Of a stretch of 5,913 bases of DNA, positions 1-5,913 are shown piece by piece. The translations under genes and the position numbers were made by a program. Numbering within the stretch: the stretch's first letter is position 1; the number at the start of each line of letters is the position of its first letter. The notes under the pieces were generated by a model, which did not search any database, was not told where the DNA came from, and was given only the letters and a program-made list of their open reading frames with translations. Source of the DNA: Jatrophihabitans sp. (GTDB taxonomy: Bacteria; Actinomycetota; Actinomycetes; Mycobacteriales; Jatrophihabitantaceae); assembly GCA_025966255.1 (NCBI GenBank), contig JAOPVG010000127.1, positions 1 to 5,913 on the forward strand, in the 5' to 3' direction.

Positions 1-309
1 CAGGCGGAGCTGGCCGCCCAGGTACTGGACGGTCCGCGGCTCGAGCGGGCCACTGGCCGTGACGGCAGCAAAGTCCGTGCCCAGTTGCGCGACGCCGACC
101 GTCAGCGGCGTCGAGCAGTCATCGTCCTCGCGAGCCCACGAACCGGCGGATCGACCGCGTGTCGCACCCGCCCACACTCCGGCATCGCGCAACGCCGCCA
201 GTTGTTCATGCAATGGACGCCACCGTTGTCCGACGAGGTGCCAGTGCGGCATCATCGCGGCGGCATCCGGCTCGCCAGCGACCTGCGCCTTCGCTGCATG
301 CATACCCAT
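1..309 (-). CDS. Probable protein of unknown function, N-terminal part (C-terminus outside window)
   Basis: An open frame reads leftward from ATG at 309-307 for 103 codons to the window edge without a stop. A second in-frame ATG lies at 303-301. The upstream in-frame stop (TAG) is about 40 bases before the first ATG. The product is rich in Ala, Gly and Leu with several Trp; it includes the stretches HWHLVGQRWRPLHEQLAALR and TVGVAQLGTDFAAV. I see no signal peptide, membrane segment or family motif that I recognise. By hand count, G/C is about 76% at this frame's third codon position and lowest at the middle position, as in coding DNA. However, the mirror frame on the + strand gives almost the same profile. 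I prefer the minus strand because the + product is very Arg-rich and its frame stays open into the Dps gene until 594. It is divergent from dps. Both the start and the gene itself are tentative. Confidence 0.45.
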   Translation of the reverse strand, partial: MGMHAAKAQVAGEPDAAAMMPHWHLVGQRWRPLHEQLAALRDAGVWAGATRGRSAGSWAREDDDCSTPLTVGVAQLGTDFAAVTASGPLEPRTVQYLGGQLRL

Positions 310-451
310 CGCCCCCAGTCCGATCCCTTGCCGGACCTCAATGTGACTTGGCTACGAGCGCGCCGCCTGGACCCGGCTGGTCGAGCGGGTGACTGTGGTT
401 GGACCTGCCATGGGGAGGCCGTCCGGCCGCGCCAGGACGAGCATCGGCCCC
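310..451. other. Divergent intergenic region between the left-edge gene and dps
   Basis: These 142 bases would hold the promoters of both flanking genes if the left-edge gene is real. I found only short inverted repeats: GTCCG/CGGAC around 319-335 and ACCCG/CGGGT around 371-390. There is no convincing -35/-10 pair. Two in-frame upstream starts for dps, GTG at 389 and ATG at 410, fall inside this stretch and would shorten it if used. Confidence 0.4.
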
Positions 452-1039
452 ATGACAACAGACTCGGTGACAGCGGACGGCCGACCGGCCACCCAGCCCT
501 GGCTGCATCAACGGGGCGACGTCGTCCAAGAGTTCGGCACAGTGCGGCAGTTCCCAATCGCGCTGCGGCCGGAGGTCCGGGAGTACTCGGCTGAGCGACT
601 GAATCGCATCCTGGCCGATTCCCAGATCCTGTACGCGCTGTACAAGAAGCACCACTGGTTGATGCGCGGGCCCACCTTCTACCAACTGCATCTGCTGTTG
701 GACAAGCACGCCGACGAGCAACTCGCGCTCATCGACTCCGTGGCCGAGCGAATCCAGACCCTCGGCGGGGTAGCCGTCGGGGATCCGCGGCACGTCGCCG
801 AACTCACCGCCGTTCCCCGAGCGCCGGACGGCGTCGAGGAGGTGCCCGCGATGCTGTCGAGGTTGCTGGAGGCGCACGAGCTCATTCTGGGTGACTCGCA
901 CGATGCCGCCTCGGCCGTCGCCGAGAAGGGCGACGACGGCACCAACGATCTGCTCGTGTCCGGCGTCATCCGCACCGGTGAATTGCAGTGCTGGTTCCTC
1001 GCTGAGCACCTCGTCGACACCCCGCTCGTCCACACCTGA
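452..1039 (+). CDS. dps: Dps family ferritin-like DNA-binding / iron-storage protein
   Basis: Dps proteins form hollow 12-mers that oxidise Fe(II), usually with hydrogen peroxide, store the iron and often bind DNA, protecting it in stationary phase or oxidative stress. From ATG 452 the product is 195 residues. Residues about 44-190 form the four-helix ferritin-like domain. The ferroxidase pattern is complete: His68 in KKHHW, His80 and Asp84 in QLHLLLD, then Asp95 and Glu99 in the DSVAE segment followed by QTLGG. The KHHW form resembles the haloarchaeal and cyanobacterial DpsA branch more than the short E. coli type. An N-terminal extension of about 43 residues precedes helix A, and there is no Lys-rich C-terminal tail. 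In-frame starts also exist at GTG 389 and ATG 410. I chose 452 because it has a GGACGA stretch at 435-440 as a weak ribosome-binding site and the earlier starts add an Arg/Pro-rich segment unlike the family. It is divergent from the left-edge gene and 137 bases ahead of the glycoside hydrolase. The family call is firm; the start is less so. Confidence 0.93.
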   Translation: MTTDSVTADGRPATQPWLHQRGDVVQEFGTVRQFPIALRPEVREYSAERLNRILADSQILYALYKKHHWLMRGPTFYQLHLLLDKHADEQLALIDSVAERIQTLGGVAVGDPRHVAELTAVPRAPDGVEEVPAMLSRLLEAHELILGDSHDAASAVAEKGDDGTNDLLVSGVIRTGELQCWFLAEHLVDTPLVHT

Positions 1040-1080
1040 TTCACGGTCGATGCCGTCCACCGCTGCGATCCGTCCGGAGG

Positions 1081-1122
1081 TCCGCCGCGGCCCTGTTCTC
1101 ACAGACCGAACCGGCCGGCGGA
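1081..1122. terminator. Imperfect hairpin downstream of dps, possible terminator
   Basis: TCCGCCGCGGCC at 1081-1092 can pair with GGCCGGCGGA at 1113-1122. This gives 6 and 4 base pairs separated by a two-base bulge, with a 20-base loop. It starts 41 bases after the dps stop and has no T-tract. It could end the dps transcript or be a chance structure in GC-rich DNA ahead of the next gene. It is the only structure I see in the 1040-1176 gap. Confidence 0.25.
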
Positions 1123-1176
1123 GATAGCGCCCGCAGGGTGAGGCTTTCCCCGGCAATCCGCGCAGACTCGCCAAAG

Positions 1177-3288
1177 ATGACTGCCTGGAAACCGAGCGGC
1201 CCGAGCCACAGCACCCGCGTCGATCCGAACGAGGTCGTCCTCGTGGAGGGGTCGTCATTCTGTATCAGCAATGCGGGGGGAGACATCGCCCGCGACGGCG
1301 TGCACGGTCTCTTCGTCCAGGACACCCGGGTGCTGTCCCGGTGGGATCTGTACATCAACGACGAACGCATCCGACCCCTGGCCGGCGTCGCGCAGGAACC
1401 CTTCCACGGCCGCTTCCTCAGCATCGGGTCGACGCCGAGCGGTGATCGGCGGGAAATGGTCATCGACCGGCGCCGGTGGATCGCCGCCGGGATGCGCGAG
1501 GAGATCACCGTCCGCAACTTCAGTCGGGAACCGGTCGAGTGCACGCTGGCCGTCGCGTTCGCCGCGGACTTCGCCGACCTCTTCGAGGTGAAGGACGGGC
1601 GCATTCCGCACCGCAGCGTGCACGTCGCCGACTTGCCCGGCCGCTGCACCATGGAGACACACTGGCGGGGGCATCAACGGGCGGTCGTGATCGAGGCACC
1701 GGGTGGGGACGTCAGGGACGGCCGGGCACTGTTCCGGGGCGTGGTGCCGGCCCACGGAAGCTGGATCGTGACGCTCGGGGCCACGGTCGAGCTCGACGGA
1801 ACGCGGCTGCCGTTGCTGCCGCTGGGTCGGCCCATCGAGGAATCGGGCGCAGCTCGCCGGCTGAAGCGGTGGCGCCAGGCCGTGCCGATCGCGGAATCGA
1901 CGAACCCGATTCTGGAAATGACGTTGAAGCGCAGCCAGGAGGACCTCGGTGCACTCCGCATCGAGAACCCGGATGATCCGGAGCAGGTCGTCGTGGCTGC
2001 GGGTGCGCCGTGGTTCATGGCACTGTTCGGACGCGACTCTCTCCTGACGTCCCTCATGGCGCTACCGCTCGACAACCGATTGGCCCTCGGCACGCTGCAC
2101 ACCCTCGCTCACCACCAGGGCACCCGCTGCAACCCACTCACGGAGGAGGAACCGGGCCGGATCCTGCACGAGCTGCGCTTCGGCCTGGATGCGTCGTTGG
2201 CCCTGGGCGGCGAGCGCGCCTACTACGGAACGGCCGATGCCACCCCACTGTTCGTCGTACTGCTCGGCGAGCTCGGCAAGTGGGGGCTCTCCGCGGACGA
2301 GCTGGCGCTCCTGGTTCCCCACGCCAACCGCGCCCTCGACTGGATCCGGAACTTCGGCGACCGCGACGGCGACGGATTCGTCGAGTACGAACGCAGCAAC
2401 GACCGCGGTTTGGCCAACCAAGGTTGGAAGGACTCATGGGACGGGATCAACAACTCCGACGGCACCCTGCCGCCAGGTCCGATCGCGTTGTGCGAAGTGC
2501 AGGCTTACGTCTACGCCGCCTATGTCGCCCGGGCGCGACTCGCCACCGACGTGGCCGATCGGGATGCCTGGATCGCGCGGGCCGACGAGCTCAAGCGGTC
2601 CTTCAACGAACGCTTCTGGCTGCCCGAACGCGGGTACTTGGCGGTTGCCCTCGACGGCGAGAAGCGGCCCGTCGACGCCTGCGCATCGAACATGGGACAG
2701 TGCTTGACGACCGGCATCGTCGATGCCGACAAGGCGGCCCGGGTCGCCGACCACCTCATGTCTGATCAGATGTTCAGCGGCTGGGGTGTCCGCACGCTGG
2801 CCGCGGACATGGGTGCGTACAACCCGGCCAGTTACCACAACGGATCGGTGTGGCCGCACGACAACGCCCTCATCGCGGCGGGCTTGATGCGGTACGGATT
2901 CGTCGCCGAAGCACAGCGGATCGCGACGGCCCTCATCGACGCGGCCGAACATTTCAACGGCCGGCTCCCGGAACTCTTCTGTGGGTTCGACCGCACTGAG
3001 TACACCGAGCCCATCCCCTATCCGACGTCCTGCTCACCGCAGGCCTGGGCCGCAGCTGCCCCGATCCACCTCGTGCGAATTCTGTTGCGCTTCGACCCGT
3101 GCATGCCGCAGCACAAGGTCTGGCTAGCACCGGCCTGGCCGGCCAGCTTTGGGACGTTGGACCTGACGAACGTGCAGCTCGCGGGCTCGCGGGTGTCGCT
3201 CTCCGTGGCCGGTGACCGCGTCGAGGTGGGCGGCCTACCCGACGACATCGAGCTGATTCGGCAGCCGTCCGAGTCCACCCTCGGCTAG
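1177..3288 (+). CDS. Glycogen-debranching-type glycoside hydrolase (amylo-alpha-1,6-glucosidase family)
   Basis: This cytoplasmic-type enzyme has two domains. The N-terminal domain (about residues 18-235) is a beta-sandwich of the GDE N-terminal type, starting VVLVEGSSFCIS and continuing HGLFVQDTRVLSRW. The C-terminal domain (about 245-650) is an (alpha/alpha)6 barrel of the glycogen debranching C-terminal type. Family landmarks are APWFMALFGRDSLLTSLMAL with Asp287, GWKDSWDG at 416-423, SYHNGSVWPHDNA ending near 564, LPELFCGF near 597-604 and PQAWAAAAP at 621-629. Acidic residues in GRDS, WKDS and LPELF are the likely active-site candidates by analogy with related (alpha/alpha)6 glycosidases. 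A DRDGDGFVEYE stretch near 395-405 resembles a DxDxDG calcium-binding loop. Homologues are called amylo-alpha-1,6-glucosidase, hydrolysing alpha-1,6-linked glucose in branched glucan, but few have been tested and the true substrate may differ. No signal peptide is seen. From ATG 1177 the product is 703 residues. GTG 1138 would add 13 residues; neither start has a strong ribosome-binding site. The glycosyltransferase follows on the same strand. Family is confident, specific activity is not. Confidence 0.92.
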   Translation: MTAWKPSGPSHSTRVDPNEVVLVEGSSFCISNAGGDIARDGVHGLFVQDTRVLSRWDLYINDERIRPLAGVAQEPFHGRFLSIGSTPSGDRREMVIDRRRWIAAGMREEITVRNFSREPVECTLAVAFAADFADLFEVKDGRIPHRSVHVADLPGRCTMETHWRGHQRAVVIEAPGGDVRDGRALFRGVVPAHGSWIVTLGATVELDGTRLPLLPLGRPIEESGAARRLKRWRQAVPIAESTNPILEMTLKRSQEDLGALRIENPDDPEQVVVAAGAPWFMALFGRDSLLTSLMALPLDNRLALGTLHTLAHHQGTRCNPLTEEEPGRILHELRFGLDASLALGGERAYYGTADATPLFVVLLGELGKWGLSADELALLVPHANRALDWIRNFGDRDGDGFVEYERSNDRGLANQGWKDSWDGINNSDGTLPPGPIALCEVQAYVYAAYVARARLATDVADRDAWIARADELKRSFNERFWLPERGYLAVALDGEKRPVDACASNMGQCLTTGIVDADKAARVADHLMSDQMFSGWGVRTLAADMGAYNPASYHNGSVWPHDNALIAAGLMRYGFVAEAQRIATALIDAAEHFNGRLPELFCGFDRTEYTEPIPYPTSCSPQAWAAAAPIHLVRILLRFDPCMPQHKVWLAPAWPASFGTLDLTNVQLAGSRVSLSVAGDRVEVGGLPDDIELIRQPSESTLG

Positions 3289-3296
3289 GGATAGCG

Positions 3297-3365
3297 ATGG
3301 GCGTCACAACTGTCCTGCAAAGGCCATGGGGCTCGCTCGAATTGAGCACGTCGTGCCGACTCTGA
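3297..3365 (+). other. Possible 22-codon leader ORF ahead of the glycosyltransferase
   Basis: ATG at 3297 is followed by 22 sense codons in total (MGVTTVLQRPWGSLELSTSC then two more residues) and a TGA at 3363-3365. It has a good Shine-Dalgarno sequence, AGGGA at 3287-3291, which overlaps the stop codon of the hydrolase gene. It is out of frame with the glycosyltransferase. It could be translated by coupling to the upstream gene, or the Shine-Dalgarno match may be chance. No resemblance to known attenuator peptides is seen. Confidence 0.2.
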
Positions 3366-3432
3366 CGCGTGGCATCGCAGGAATCATCGTCGGTATGAGG
3401 CATGACGGTCGGCTGCTCAGACCATCTTTGCC

Positions 3433-3438
3433 GGGGGG
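3433..3438 (+). promoter_or_regulatory. G-rich ribosome-binding site supporting the GTG 3446 start
   Basis: GGGGGG lies 7 bases before GTG 3446, a normal spacing for a Shine-Dalgarno site. The alternatives are weaker: ATG 3326 has only AAAGG two bases away, and ATG 3395 has AGGA about 12 bases away. This site, together with the family's usual N-terminus, decides the start chosen for the glycosyltransferase. Confidence 0.45.
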
Positions 3439-3445
3439 CCGTCCG

Positions 3446-4495
3446 GTGCGCGTCGCGATGGTCGCGCCGCCCTGGTATGAGCTCCCGCCGACCGGCTATG
3501 GCGGCATCGAGTCCATGTGCGCCGACCTGACCGACGGCCTGCTCGGCCTCGGCGCGGAAGTGACCCTGGTCGGCGTCGGGGTCAACGGCACGAAGGCGTC
3601 GTTCGTCACCACGTTCGACGAGCCGCAGCACCCGCGCATTGGCGACCCGATGCCGGACGCGCTGCACGCGGCGTCCCTGCCCTCGATCCTGGCCGAGCTC
3701 CAGGTCGACCTCGTCCACGATCACAGCTTCTTGGGTCCGCTCGTCGCGGCCGGGCGAAAGATCCCGACCCTGGTGACGGCCCACGGTCCCGTGCAAGGGG
3801 ACATGGGCCGCTATTACCGCTCGATCAGCCCGCCGGCGGATCTCGTGGCCATCTCGCGGGCTCAACGCGCCTCTGCGCCCGGGCTCCGCTGGGTCGCCGC
3901 CGTGCACAACGCCGTCCGCGTGCGCGACTTCCCGTTCCGCGAAGACAAAGCCGGCTTTGCGCTGTTTCTCGGTCGCATGTCCCCCGACAAGGGACTCCTC
4001 GCCGCCATTACTGCGGCGACCCAGGCCGGCCTGGATCTGGTTGTAGCGGCGAAGGTCAACGAGCCCGCCGAACAGGACTATTTCGACCTCCAGATCAGAC
4101 GGAAACTGGGCCGCAATATCCACTGGGTCGGTGAGGCCGATCGCGCGGAGAAGCGCGAACTGTTGGCCGCGGCGCGGTGCCTCCTCTTCCCGATCTCGTG
4201 GGAGGAGCCGTTCGGCATGGTGATGATCGAAGCGCTGGCCTGCGGTACGCCGGTGGTGGCGCTGCGCCGGGGATCGGTGCCCGAGATCGTCCGAGACGGG
4301 ACGACGGGACTGATCTGCGACTCCTGTGACACGTTGCCCGACGCGCTGCAACGGGTCGCGGACCTGAATCCGGCCGACTGCCGCGCCGACGCCCTGGACC
4401 GTTTCGACGTCGGTCGGATGGCGCGTGACTACCTGGACGTGTACGAGAGGCTGCTCGAATCGCCCATCGCTCAGCGCCATATTGCCGTGGAGTAG
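3446..4495 (+). CDS. Glycosyltransferase family 4 (GT-B fold) protein
   Basis: GT4 enzymes are retaining glycosyltransferases that move a sugar from a nucleotide donor to a glycan, lipid or small-molecule acceptor, usually in the cytoplasm. From GTG 3446 the product is 349 residues and begins directly with the first Rossmann strand, RVAMVAPPW, followed by the acceptor-side loop TGYGGIE (16-22). HDHSF (91-95) and TAHGP (111-115) are typical N-domain motifs. The C-domain starts near FLGRMSPDKG (174-183). The donor-binding EX7E motif is present as Glu254 and Glu262 in EEPFGMVMIEALACGTPVVA, followed by the VPEIV segment. No membrane segment or signal peptide is seen. Upstream ATG starts at 3326 and 3395 would add 40 or 17 residues. 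That extension has clearly lower third-position G/C (about 66% by hand count, against roughly 90% in the first codons after 3446), so I treat it as leader. It lies downstream of the hydrolase gene and about 20 bases ahead of the AraC gene, as in an operon. Donor and acceptor cannot be read from the sequence. Confidence 0.9.
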   Translation: MRVAMVAPPWYELPPTGYGGIESMCADLTDGLLGLGAEVTLVGVGVNGTKASFVTTFDEPQHPRIGDPMPDALHAASLPSILAELQVDLVHDHSFLGPLVAAGRKIPTLVTAHGPVQGDMGRYYRSISPPADLVAISRAQRASAPGLRWVAAVHNAVRVRDFPFREDKAGFALFLGRMSPDKGLLAAITAATQAGLDLVVAAKVNEPAEQDYFDLQIRRKLGRNIHWVGEADRAEKRELLAAARCLLFPISWEEPFGMVMIEALACGTPVVALRRGSVPEIVRDGTTGLICDSCDTLPDALQRVADLNPADCRADALDRFDVGRMARDYLDVYERLLESPIAQRHIAVE

Positions 4496-4516
4496 CCAAC
4501 CGGTGACCACTGGGTG

Positions 4517-5530
4517 ATGTCGGACCGGTCCTCCGCTGGCAAACTCGGACGAGTGGCCCCCAACCGCGTGATCGAGACGACGGACGTCGACCATGCCGAA
4601 GCAGCCCTGAGCGAGGCCTACCTGCCATTGCGGCTGCGGCCGCGAGCCGGCGGACACAGCGTCGGCATGCACCTGGACGCGGCGAGAATCGACCGCGTGA
4701 CCGTCGGCTGCTTACTGTTCGGCTCCGACATTCGGATCATGACCGAGGAAGCGACGAACTATCACATCGACATTCCGCTGTCCGGTCACAGTCGCTCCCG
4801 GGCCGGCAAGCGGGACGAAGTGTTTACCTCGCCCGGGTCGGCCGCCGTGTTCATGCCTGGGGCGCCGGCCGACCTGCACTGGACCCGCGACACCGTAGAA
4901 CTCTGCCTGATGGTCGACCCGGTCATCGTCGAGCGCGAACTGGCCAACCTGCTGGGCCACGAACTCAAGACGCCGGTGCGCTTCGCCGAGACGATGGATG
5001 TATCCACGCCAGGAGGCCGATCCTGGATGCGCACAATTGATCTTGTCGTTCGGGAATCGGCACGAGAACCGGGCGTGCTGCGCTACCCGTTGATTGCCCG
5101 CAGGCTCGAACAGATCCTCATCGACGGGTTGTTGGTCGAGCACCGGCACAACTATTCCGACGAGCTAAGCGCCGATCGATTCACGCCACGGGATCGCGCC
5201 GTCAGGCGAGCGGTCGAACTGCTCGAAGGGCGTCCCGAGGATTCATGGACGACCCGTGACCTGGCCGCTGAGGTCGGCCTGAGCGCCCGCAGCCTGCAGT
5301 CCGGATTCTGCGACCTCACCGGTGCCCCACCGATGACCTACCTCCGCGGCGTCCGCCTCCGTCGCACCCATGGCGATCTGGTCGACTCGAATGCCGAGCA
5401 CACCACGGTCAGTCAGGTTGCCCATCTATGGGGGTTCACTCACCTGGGTCGCTTCGCGGCCGCCTATCGACACGAGTACGGGGAGCTGCCGTCGGACACG
5501 CTCGGCGCGTCGGCTCCGCGGTCGAGCTGA
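4517..5530 (+). CDS. AraC-family transcriptional regulator with AraC-like ligand-binding N-domain
   Basis: The product (337 residues from ATG 4517; GTG 4514 would add one Met) has the layout common in actinobacteria. Residues about 18-205 form an AraC_binding_2-type cupin sensor domain, including IDIPLSGHSRSRAG and SPGSAAVFMPG. A DNA-binding domain lies at about 225-330. The first helix-turn-helix is TTRDLAAEVGLSARSLQSGF (245-264) and continues into PPMTYLRGVRLRR. The second is TVSQVAHLWGFTHLGRFAAA (297-316) with the closing family signature up to GELPSDTL. Regulators of this type usually activate nearby catabolic or transport genes on binding a small ligand, and bind direct repeats. The gene starts only 18-21 bases after the glycosyltransferase stop, which suggests cotranscription and perhaps autoregulation. 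No catabolic gene set is adjacent, so the ligand is unknown. The ribosome-binding site is weak, which fits translation coupled to the upstream gene. Confidence 0.93.
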   Translation: MSDRSSAGKLGRVAPNRVIETTDVDHAEAALSEAYLPLRLRPRAGGHSVGMHLDAARIDRVTVGCLLFGSDIRIMTEEATNYHIDIPLSGHSRSRAGKRDEVFTSPGSAAVFMPGAPADLHWTRDTVELCLMVDPVIVERELANLLGHELKTPVRFAETMDVSTPGGRSWMRTIDLVVRESAREPGVLRYPLIARRLEQILIDGLLVEHRHNYSDELSADRFTPRDRAVRRAVELLEGRPEDSWTTRDLAAEVGLSARSLQSGFCDLTGAPPMTYLRGVRLRRTHGDLVDSNAEHTTVSQVAHLWGFTHLGRFAAAYRHEYGELPSDTLGASAPRSS

Positions 5531-5550
5531 GCCCGGTCGTCCAGCATTCG

Positions 5551-5594
5551 CTCGCGGCCCTACCTACCCGGGGGGAAGCAGGCAGGGCCGCGAG
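5551..5594. terminator. Bidirectional hairpin terminator between convergent genes
   Basis: CTCGCGGCCCT (5551-5561) and AGGGCCGCGAG (5584-5594) are perfect 11-base inverted repeats. After an A/C mismatch, CCT (5563-5565) pairs with AGG (5580-5582), leaving a 14-base loop that contains a G-run. The hairpin starts 20 bases after the AraC stop and lies 62 bases beyond the cydB stop, so it could end both transcripts. It has no U-tract, as is common for actinobacterial terminators. GAGGCC (5592-5597) can instead pair with GGCCTC (5612-5617), an alternative smaller stem that shares part of the right arm. Confidence 0.65.
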
Positions 5595-5656
5595 GCCCAA
5601 CCCAATCGCGCGGCCTCCCACTGGGCTACCCGGATTCGGCAAATGGGCTATCCACT

Positions 5657-5913
5657 TCACAACTCGTCGTGGAGTCGCCCGCGCTCGGTGAGCACGAACA
5701 ACGCGATGAGCGACGGGACCACGAGCAGAACGGCGAGTATTGCGACCACGCCGAGGGCGTCCAGCGTGGGGGCAGGCGCCGCAGATGACTGGATGCGCAG
5801 GTGGGTGCCGAGCAGGTACGGGTACTGCGCAACACCCCATCCGCCGATGACACTGGTTACGGCCAATACCCCGAGCGGGCGAGCCAGCGTAGGGAATCGC
5901 CGAGCCGTGGTGA
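5657..5913 (-). CDS. cydB: Cytochrome bd ubiquinol oxidase subunit II, C-terminal part (N-terminus outside window)
   Basis: CydB pairs with CydA in the cytochrome bd quinol oxidase, a membrane complex that reduces oxygen to water with high affinity and supports growth at low oxygen or under stress. Only the last 84 residues are here. The frame is open to the window edge and ends at TGA 5659-5657. The CydB signature GGWGVAQYPYLL is clear, followed by the loop THLRIQSSAAPAPTL. A final hydrophobic helix, LGVVAILAVLLVVPSLIALF, then precedes a short polar tail ending HDEL. A preceding hydrophobic stretch, LGVLAVTSVIGGWGVA, is the previous membrane helix. The gene is convergent with the AraC gene; cydA would be expected upstream, to the right of the window. 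The related cyanide-insensitive oxidase subunit CioB is hard to separate from CydB on this fragment. Confidence 0.9.
   Translation of the reverse strand, partial: TTARRFPTLARPLGVLAVTSVIGGWGVAQYPYLLGTHLRIQSSAAPAPTLDALGVVAILAVLLVVPSLIALFVLTERGRLHDEL

Noticed and set aside
328..358. TTGCCG and TACGAG as a possible -35/-10 promoter for dps
   Set aside because: The spacer is 19 bases and the -10 match is poor, so there is not enough to call a promoter.
397..416. GGTT followed by GGGGA, resembling a stress sigma-factor (SigF-like) promoter upstream of dps
   Set aside because: The spacer is only about 11 bases, too short for that promoter type, and the motif overlaps a possible upstream start codon.
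85..594. A + strand open frame running from the left edge into dps in another frame
   Set aside because: Its product is very Arg- and His-rich and it would overlap dps by about 140 bases. The minus-strand reading of 1-309 gives a more natural protein, although this is not decisive.
338..1258. A 306-codon minus-strand open frame covering dps
   Set aside because: It is the mirror of the dps coding frame, with an Arg-rich, low-complexity product and no recognisable domain. Dps on the + strand has all its ferroxidase residues.
2010..2765. A 251-codon + strand open frame inside the hydrolase gene
   Set aside because: It is an out-of-frame shadow of the hydrolase coding sequence, dominated by Arg and Pro, with no motif.
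2954..4672. A 572-codon open frame on the minus strand opposite the glycosyltransferase and the hydrolase 3' end
   Set aside because: Long antisense frames are expected opposite GC-rich genes with few A/T third positions. The product is rich in Arg, Gly, His and Gln without family motifs, while the + strand genes there have clear conserved motifs.

Overview
This is a GC-rich window with strong G/C preference at third codon positions and frequent GTG starts. It fits a high-GC actinobacterium. The Dps, GDE-type glycoside hydrolase, GT4, AraC-like and CydB proteins are all of types common there, but genus cannot be assigned from the sequence alone.

Layout, left to right. (1) Positions 1-309 hold the start of a probable leftward gene of unknown function that leaves the window. 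(2) A 142-bp divergent intergenic region follows. (3) A rightward gene at 452-1039 encodes a Dps-family ferritin-like protein with all five expected ferroxidase residues. (4) After a 137-bp gap come three closely spaced rightward genes: a two-domain protein of the 'amylo-alpha-1,6-glucosidase / glycogen debranching' family (1177-3288), a GT4 glycosyltransferase (about 3446-4495) and an AraC-family regulator (4517-5530). (5) A 126-bp convergent intergenic region contains a perfect 11-bp-stem hairpin, a likely bidirectional terminator. (6) Positions 5657-5913 hold the leftward 3' end of cydB (cytochrome bd oxidase subunit II), cut by the window edge.

How the genes may work together. Dps sequesters iron and guards against peroxide, and cytochrome bd supports respiration at low oxygen or under stress. 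The middle block pairs an (alpha/alpha)6-barrel glycoside hydrolase with a retaining sugar-nucleotide-dependent glycosyltransferase, which suggests making or remodelling an alpha-glucan, compatible solute or glycoconjugate. The AraC gene lies about 20 bp after the glycosyltransferase, so it may be cotranscribed and regulate the block. The link to stress is inference from gene order only.

I see no RNA genes, CRISPR array, insertion sequence, integrase or attachment site. The window looks like an ordinary chromosomal region. The most interesting points are the hydrolase/glycosyltransferase/regulator block with no identified substrate, the unrecognised left-edge gene, and the start and leader arrangement of the glycosyltransferase.
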